Assembly: GCF_009389715.1 (NCBI RefSeq)
Contig: NW_024068011.1
Coordinates: 186,001 to 250,000, forward strand
Reading direction: 5' to 3'
Source of the DNA: Phoenix dactylifera
Taxonomy: Eukaryota; Streptophyta; Magnoliopsida; Arecales; Arecaceae
DNA length: 64,000 nt
Within the stretch, counting starts at the first letter, position 1; each line of letters starts with the position of its first letter. The notes under the pieces are model-generated. The model saw only the letters and a program-made list of their open reading frames with translations. It did not search any database and was not told the DNA's origin. This document shows positions 62,901 through 64,000 of this stretch, piece by piece. Made by a program: the position numbers and the translations under genes.

Positions 62901-64000
62901 TACCATGCAAGTAAAATCATAACAATTATAATTAAATCATTGAGGTGGTTGTTGTCTGGCCATGGTTTCCTTGGATATTTGAAAGAAAATACCTTTGCAA
63001 CTGATATTAATTTAAATTCTGCTTGAACTAATTATGTCCTTATGTTGCAGAATACATGAAACCTGATACTGAGACATATAATTGGGTGATCCAGGCATAT
63101 ACTAGGGCTGAATCCTATGATAGGTAAAATTTATAGACTTGGGATGTTGATCACAATTTCCTTTTACCCTGGCTATCTTATTTTTTAAATTTTTAATGCA
63201 ATTATCTCTACGTTTAATATACAACCTATATGGAAGGACAACACTTTACATAGAAATAATGCATCACTGGACAATTTCGAGTGCTGATGAATCAACTGTA
63301 GCCTTTAGAATCAATTTTTGCGAAACTCTGTTTTTCTGTTGTTCTGATTTAACAAATACTTATGCTCAGCACAAAACATCTTCAAAAGACATTTTACTGT
63401 ATTTCTCATCAGGAAGAGTATCATGTTGAAAATTGTTGCATTTCTCTCATTTCTGTAACTTTCATAAGCTTCTAATGCAATTTGTGCTTCTTAAAAGAAA
63501 TTGGCATTCATTTGACATATCCTTTGCTCCTTAATCATAAACATAAAGAACTATTTTCATTTATTACCTTCAATTTTCATTTGTAATCGTTAATGGTTTT
63601 TTATGGCCAAAAAGATACAAGTTCAATATCATATGCAATAACAAAAGCTTCCCTGCCTCCTCGTAACACCAAGTCATAGGTAAGTTGATAGACTTTTGTT
63701 GGGATGAATAGGACCAAGGAGTCCTAGGTTCATAATTAGTTGCCACGGGTCCTTCTAAGACTACAAAGTGTTAATTTAGGCTTGTTTTGGTTTGTTAGCC
63801 TGTGGCTTGTTATAGGATATGATGCATTCTTATGAATTCTTTTTCGGTGGATTCTGCATCTCTTGTATCTCTTCATTTGCTTTCTTTATGTAATTGCTCT
63901 GCCCTTGTAATGATATGATGGATTAGGTGCTTCACTCACTTCTCATGCCTGTGATTGAAATCATGTGCGTTTCCTCTACGGGTTTCTGCATGCTCAAGAC
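54368..64000 (+). CDS. PTAC3: Plastid transcriptionally active chromosome protein 3 (pTAC3), 5' part
   Basis: Five coding exons are visible: 54368-54730, 57765-57936, 58021-58238, 59368-59431 and 63051-63123, all with GT-AG borders and matching phases. The gene continues past the window. The N-terminus [20 protein letters not shown] is Ser/Pro rich as in a chloroplast transit peptide. [31 protein letters not shown] and [21 protein letters not shown], then [34 protein letters not shown] and [20 protein letters not shown] match pTAC3 and include PPR-like helical repeats. pTAC3 binds plastid DNA as part of the plastid-encoded RNA polymerase complex and is needed for chloroplast development. The SAP domain expected further on is not in view. 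Introns 1 and 4 each exceed 3 kb. Confidence 0.85.
56065..56134. repeat. (AT)n microsatellite in PTAC3 intron 1
   Basis: About 70 bp of TA/AT repeats with one short interruption. Confidence 0.9.
56955..57275. repeat. 320-bp alternating purine-pyrimidine tract in PTAC3 intron 1
   Basis: The tract mixes TATATA, ACACGTGT and ACGTACGT words, nearly all self-complementary, and alternates pyrimidine and purine almost without a break (one break near TACAGACG, about 57189). Long open frames on both strands are simple translations of this repeat and are not genes. Confidence 0.88.
58690..59095. mobile_element. Unclassified insertion in PTAC3 intron 3
   Basis: The block differs sharply from the AT-rich intron around it. 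It starts near GGCTTGCCGAACCGACC and ends near TTGCTGAACCGGTCG, with GGACCATACTGAACCG inside the left part and ATGATACAGACCCATACC near the right end. The centre is CT-rich with two GAGGGTTAGGG-type words. It is probably a short interspersed repeat; I could not define exact ends or family. Confidence 0.45.

Overview
This is plant nuclear DNA. The genes are intron-rich with GT-AG junctions, they encode plant families (MIK2-type LRR receptor kinase, TRM/DUF4378 protein, TOM2A-like tetraspanin, plastid pTAC3), and the spaces between them are AT-rich and full of diverged transposons. A monocot, possibly a palm, is my guess from protein style and repeat character; nothing here proves it.

Layout. 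1-1.5 kb: a repeat-rich tract, probably from an LTR retrotransposon, with an array of stem-loops and then an array of paired palindromes. 4.5-5.3 kb: a 5'-truncated LINE insertion that keeps only its RNase H domain. 5.7-7.3 kb: a decayed serine-incorporator (SERINC) gene on the minus strand. 9.0-13.4 kb: an intact two-exon LRR receptor kinase on the minus strand with 33 LRRs, eight of them from a recent 144-bp amplification. 13.5-16.5 kb: a directly duplicated segment. 16.6-20.35 kb: a divergent, dead receptor kinase on the plus strand, split by a probable solo LTR.

23.0-29.6 kb: a six-exon tetraspanin gene (plus) with a 1.4-kb Tourist/Harbinger-like element in intron 2. 30.1-30.7 kb: a very small LTR element (LTR-PBS-LTR, TRIM type). 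32.2-36.3 kb: a five-exon TRM/DUF4378 gene (minus). 37-50 kb: mostly repeats, including a fold-back minisatellite, a second RNase H fragment, a second and inverted copy of the Harbinger-like element, and a decayed SINE. 50.9-51.7 kb: a psaE pseudogene (minus). 54.0-54.2 kb: a third RNase H fragment. 54.4 kb to the window edge: the first five coding exons of PTAC3 (plus), with very large introns that carry microsatellites and an insertion.

The genes form no operon or shared pathway. Two concern the plastid (PTAC3 and the dead psaE copy), two concern membranes (tetraspanin and the dead SERINC), and two are receptor kinases from one divergent cluster. Exon borders were read by eye from splice motifs and protein continuity, without transcript data.
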